Shown here one piece after another: positions 7,258 to 8,066 of a DNA stretch of 8,066 nucleotides. Positions within the stretch are counted from its first letter, which is position 1, and every line of letters begins with the position of its first letter. Made by a program: the position numbers and the translations under genes. Below the pieces are notes generated by a model. That model made no database searches, was not told the origin of the DNA, and saw nothing but the letters and a program-made list of their open reading frames with translations. The stretch is from an uncultured Micrococcales bacterium (lineage in GTDB: Bacteria; Actinomycetota; Actinomycetes; Actinomycetales; Microbacteriaceae): positions 1 through 8,066 of the forward strand of contig CAIYTL010000032.1 of assembly GCA_903929105.1 (NCBI GenBank), in the 5' to 3' direction.

Positions 7258-8018
7258 TGCGCGCCTATTTTTTGATTGCTTTGATTGCCACAGTGACTAC
7301 TTTTGCGGCCACCTGGTTCGTGTTGCGCATGGCGCACCGCTACAAGATTTACCCGGCCATTAGAGACCGAGACGCCCACACGCGACCAACTCCGCGCTTG
7401 GGTGGCATCGCGATGCTGCTGGGTTTTGCTACGGCAATGGGCGTGGCAGCTTTGGTCAGCAAGTTCCACTCCGTTTTTGTTGAACCGGGGCAGATTTTGG
7501 CAATCGTTGGCGCAGCCACAGTAATCACCGGTGTCGGTTTTCTTGACGACCTCTATGACCTCGACTGGACTCTAAAGTTGGCCGGTCAGGTTTTGGCAGC
7601 TGGTTTGTTGGCTTGGCAGGGCGTGCAAATCGTTTCGCTGCCAATCGGTGGCCTTTCAATCGGCAGCTTCGGCATGTCGCTGGTGGTAACAGTGCTTCTG
7701 ACTGTCTTGGTTATGAACGCCGTGAACTTTATCGACGGGCTCGACGGTCTGGTCGCAGGCGTGGTTCTAATTGGCACTTTGGTTTTCTTTGCCTACAGCT
7801 ACCTTTTTGCCCAGCAAAACTCACCGAACAACTACTTCAACTTGGCATCACTTCTTTCAGCAGTCATCATCGGCGTTTGCCTCGGCTTTTTGCCTTTCAA
7901 CTGGCGACCAGCCAAGATTTTCATGGGCGACAGCGGCGCGCTTTTGCTGGGCCTCCTCATGTCAACTTCGGCACTGACCGTTACAGGGCAGGTCGACCCG
8001 ACTGTGACCACTCGCAGC
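7257..8018 (+). CDS. wecA: Undecaprenyl-phosphate sugar-1-phosphate transferase, WecA/Rfe type, 3' end missing
   Basis: This is a membrane enzyme of the MraY/WecA superfamily. WecA moves GlcNAc-1-phosphate from UDP-GlcNAc to a polyprenyl phosphate, the first step in cell-wall polysaccharide assembly; the exact sugar is inferred. The 254 genomic codons show HTRPTPRLGG at 41-50, the Mg-binding DDLYD at 97-101, NAVNFIDGLDG at 154-164 and FMGDSGA at 222-228 after GFLPFNWRPAKI. FMGDSG and NFIDG fit WecA/TagO better than MraY. Hydrophobic membrane segments include about 5-23, 49-66 and 82-96, with several more later. The GTG start overlaps the tsaC stop (TAGTG), and AAGAGGG at 7241-7247 is a good ribosome binding site. 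Genomic sequence stops at 8018, before the late cytoplasmic loop with the HxHH-type motif and before the stop codon; full-length relatives have about 360-400 residues. Codons after 8018 come from adapter. Confidence 0.93.
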
Positions 8019-8066
8019 AGATCGGAAGAGCGTCGTGTAGGGAAAGAGTGTGCCTCTATGTGTAGA
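8019..8066. other. Illumina TruSeq adapter with i5 index, not genomic
   Basis: The stretch starts agatcggaagagc, the hallmark of TruSeq adapters. Positions 8019-8051 (33 bases) match, with no mismatch that I can see, the adapter met when a read runs off the insert on the i5 side, ending in gaaagagtgt. The next eight bases, gcctctat (8052-8059), are the reverse complement of the common TruSeq HT i5 index D502 (recalled from memory). The following gtgtaga is the start of the remaining adapter. It was retained at the contig end. In the wecA frame it encodes RSEERRVGKEC and so on with no stop, and another frame gives IGRASCRERV, both familiar false peptides in databases. Confidence 0.98.

Noticed and set aside
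1..8018. Search for a defence system, mobile element, CRISPR array, tRNA or riboswitch
   Set aside because: Every kilobase is occupied by conserved housekeeping genes in a conserved order. I saw no direct repeat arrays beyond those in rho, no transposase or integrase, and no tRNA-like folds in the two short gaps.
7613..8065. A + strand frame of about 150 codons inside wecA ending in IGRASCRERV
   Set aside because: It is out of frame with the clear WecA motifs, and its last residues come from adapter sequence.

Overview
The window is a stretch of bacterial chromosome, almost certainly from an actinobacterium and probably from the family Microbacteriaceae. G+C is moderate (low-to-mid fifties per cent by eye), which would suit the small-genome freshwater or marine lineages of that family (Rhodoluna/Aquiluna-like). 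Three things support this: the gene order, the protein signatures (Rho with a long disordered N-terminal region, short-form ThrC), and the use of GTG and TTG starts. The genus is inference.

All genes lie on the + strand with little or no spacing. Region 1 (1-2593) is the threonine branch of the aspartate pathway: the 3' end of hom, then thrC and thrB. It would convert aspartate semialdehyde to homoserine, phosphohomoserine and threonine. Region 2 (2594-6450) holds rho, behind a 125-base C-rich leader, then prfA (release factor RF1) and prmC (the methyltransferase that modifies the GGQ glutamine of release factors). It therefore joins transcription termination to translation termination. Region 3 (6451-8018) follows an 84-base gap. 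It holds tsaC, which uses threonine to begin t6A synthesis on tRNA, and the first 254 codons of a WecA/Rfe-type polyprenyl-phosphate sugar-1-phosphate transferase.

The order hom-thrC-thrB-rho-prfA-prmC-tsaC-wecA matches Mycobacterium tuberculosis Rv1294-Rv1302, except that no rpmE lies between rho and prfA. The atp operon would be expected just beyond the window.

The last 48 bases (8019-8066) are not genomic. They are Illumina TruSeq adapter with an 8-base index, joined in frame to wecA. The wecA reading frame therefore runs to the end with 16 false residues.

I found no undescribed system, mobile element, CRISPR array, RNA gene or convincing intrinsic terminator. The most interesting biological points are in Rho. 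It appears to lack the usual N-terminal helical (Rho_N) domain and begins directly with a disordered tail of about 210 residues containing Asn-Arg repeats. Its leader also has a composition that could suit autoregulation by Rho.
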